Below, piece by piece: positions 6,137 to 7,020 of a stretch of DNA of 7,020 nucleotides. The first letter of the stretch is position 1. Each line of letters begins with the position of its first letter. Position numbers and translations under genes: made by a program. Source of the stretch: an uncultured Bacteroidales bacterium (GTDB lineage: Bacteria; Bacteroidota; Bacteroidia; Bacteroidales; FEN-979). The DNA lies in the NCBI GenBank assembly GCA_903928285.1, contig CAIYQH010000386.1:1-7020 (forward strand), given 5' to 3'. Under the pieces are notes generated by a model. It was not told where the DNA came from. It was given only the letters and a program-made list of their open reading frames with translations, and made no database searches.

Positions 6137-7020
6137 ATGAAATATTGGTTTTCGGTGATATGCATGATCTTCCTTATCGGTGGAAAACCCGAACTGAAGG
6201 TTCGTAAACCGGTTGATCCCGTCGGGTTTGCCACTACCTCCCGGCAGATGGATTCGGTCATGAACCGGATACTCAGGCTCCAGGGACAGAAGATCACCCG
6301 TTCCTGGAAAATCAACAACATTACAGGGTTAACCAGATGGAAAACTGTGATCTGCCCTCATGATGATTACACCTATGCAGGATGGTTATACCCTGCTGTG
6401 TTAAAAAATATCAAAGCCAAAACGGTGATCCTCATCGGCGTTGCCCATAAAGCCAAAAAATTCGGCCTGGAGGATAAAATGGTATTTGACAGCTTCGACC
6501 GCTGGACTGAACCCTATGGCCTTGTGAAGGTATCCCCCCTGCGTGAAATGATCCTCAACCAGTTGCCCCGGTCAACCTATGTGGTCAACGATTCGCTTCA
6601 CCAGGCTGAACATTCTGTCGAAGCGCTGATTCCCTTTCTCCATTACTACAACAGGGATCTTGAGATTGTGCCGGTCCTGATCCCCTATATGTCGTACGAA
6701 AAGATGGAGGAACTTTCCTCCTCCTTCTCGCTGGCTCTCTGGAAGATTATCAGGCAGGAGGATCTTGTTTGGGACAAAGATATTGCCATCGTTATTTCCA
6801 GTGATGCCGTTCATTACGGCGATCAGGATTGGGGAGGATCGGATTATGCGCCCTACGGTTGCGATAGCAGCGGGTACAAACAGGCCCTGGCCCACGAAAA
6901 CGAGATCATCCACCAATGCCTGCTGGGAGAAATTCAAAAAACAAGGATCAGGAAATTCACTGAATATACAGTCCAGGATACCAATTTCAGAACCTATAAA
7001 TGGACCTGGTGCGGCAGGTA
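6137..7020 (+). CDS. Memo-family protein, AmmeMemoRadiSam system protein B-like (3' end missing)
   Basis: The frame stays open to the right edge, giving 294 codons; an in-frame TGA at 6104 and the first ATG at 6137 fix the start. Memo-like proteins share the fold of class III extradiol dioxygenases and bind a metal. All five residues of the human MEMO1 metal site (His49, His81, Asp189, His192, Cys244) seem to be present: His75 in CPHDDYTYAG, His104 in GVAHKAK, Asp223 and His226 in SSDAVHYG, and Cys292 in TWCGR. HQAEHSVEALIPFL (155-168) matches the conserved EHSxExxxPFL block. The first motif reads PHDDY where most Memo proteins have PHAGY. The N-terminus (MKYWFSVICMIFLIGG) is hydrophobic and may be a signal peptide or anchor, but no clean cleavage site or lipobox is visible. 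In other genomes this protein is found with an AMMECR1-domain protein and a radical SAM enzyme; neither is in the window, though they could lie beyond the right edge. Its biochemical role is unsettled. The family call is firm; the export call is tentative. Confidence 0.9.
   Translation, partial: MKYWFSVICMIFLIGGKPELKVRKPVDPVGFATTSRQMDSVMNRILRLQGQKITRSWKINNITGLTRWKTVICPHDDYTYAGWLYPAVLKNIKAKTVILIGVAHKAKKFGLEDKMVFDSFDRWTEPYGLVKVSPLREMILNQLPRSTYVVNDSLHQAEHSVEALIPFLHYYNRDLEIVPVLIPYMSYEKMEELSSSFSLALWKIIRQEDLVWDKDIAIVISSDAVHYGDQDWGGSDYAPYGCDSSGYKQALAHENEIIHQCLLGEIQKTRIRKFTEYTVQDTNFRTYKWTWCGR

Noticed and set aside
6572..6937. A 121-codon minus-strand open frame near the right edge
   Set aside because: It is antisense to the Memo-like gene, which has all expected metal-site residues, so the minus frame is a shadow.

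Overview
The window looks like chromosomal DNA from a member of the Bacteroidota, probably a Bacteroidales-type genome of moderate GC content. Three things suggest this. The sequences resembling promoters follow the Bacteroidota pattern (TTTG, about 20 bases, TAnnTTTG). None of the genes has a clear Shine-Dalgarno sequence. The DEAD-box helicase and the Memo-like protein have the style of Bacteroidota family members. This assignment is an inference from motifs, not from a database match.

Layout. (1) Positions 1-1632 (+) hold the 3' part of a DEAD-box RNA helicase with a DbpA-type RNA-binding domain and a basic tail; its start lies left of the window. (2) Positions 1678-2688 (+) encode a 336-residue protein of unknown function with a lipocalin/CrtC-like RDHSFG signature. 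(3) Positions 2787-5183 (+) encode a 798-residue phosphotransferase related to PEP synthase and rifampicin phosphotransferase: an ATP-grasp domain first, a large middle domain, and a swivelling phosphohistidine domain last. (4) Positions 5184-5269 are a convergent gap with inverted repeats. (5) Positions 5270-5983 (-) encode a tyrosine/lipid phosphatase of the MptpB/LipA type. (6) Positions 5984-6136 are an AT-rich divergent promoter region. (7) Positions 6137-7020 (+) hold the 5' part of a Memo-family (AmmeMemoRadiSam protein B-like) gene with a hydrophobic N-terminus; it runs off the right edge.

How they fit together. The helicase and the Memo-like gene look like independent housekeeping or accessory genes. 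The most interesting unit is the tandem pair at 1678-5183: a lipocalin-like protein of unknown function followed by an RPH-like phosphotransferase. They may form a two-gene pathway that modifies a small, perhaps hydrophobic, molecule. The substrate cannot be read from the sequence. The convergent phosphatase is a neighbour, with no sequence evidence that it shares this pathway.

No tRNA, rRNA, CRISPR array, insertion sequence, integrase or phage gene was seen. All five genes look intact apart from the two cut by the window edges.
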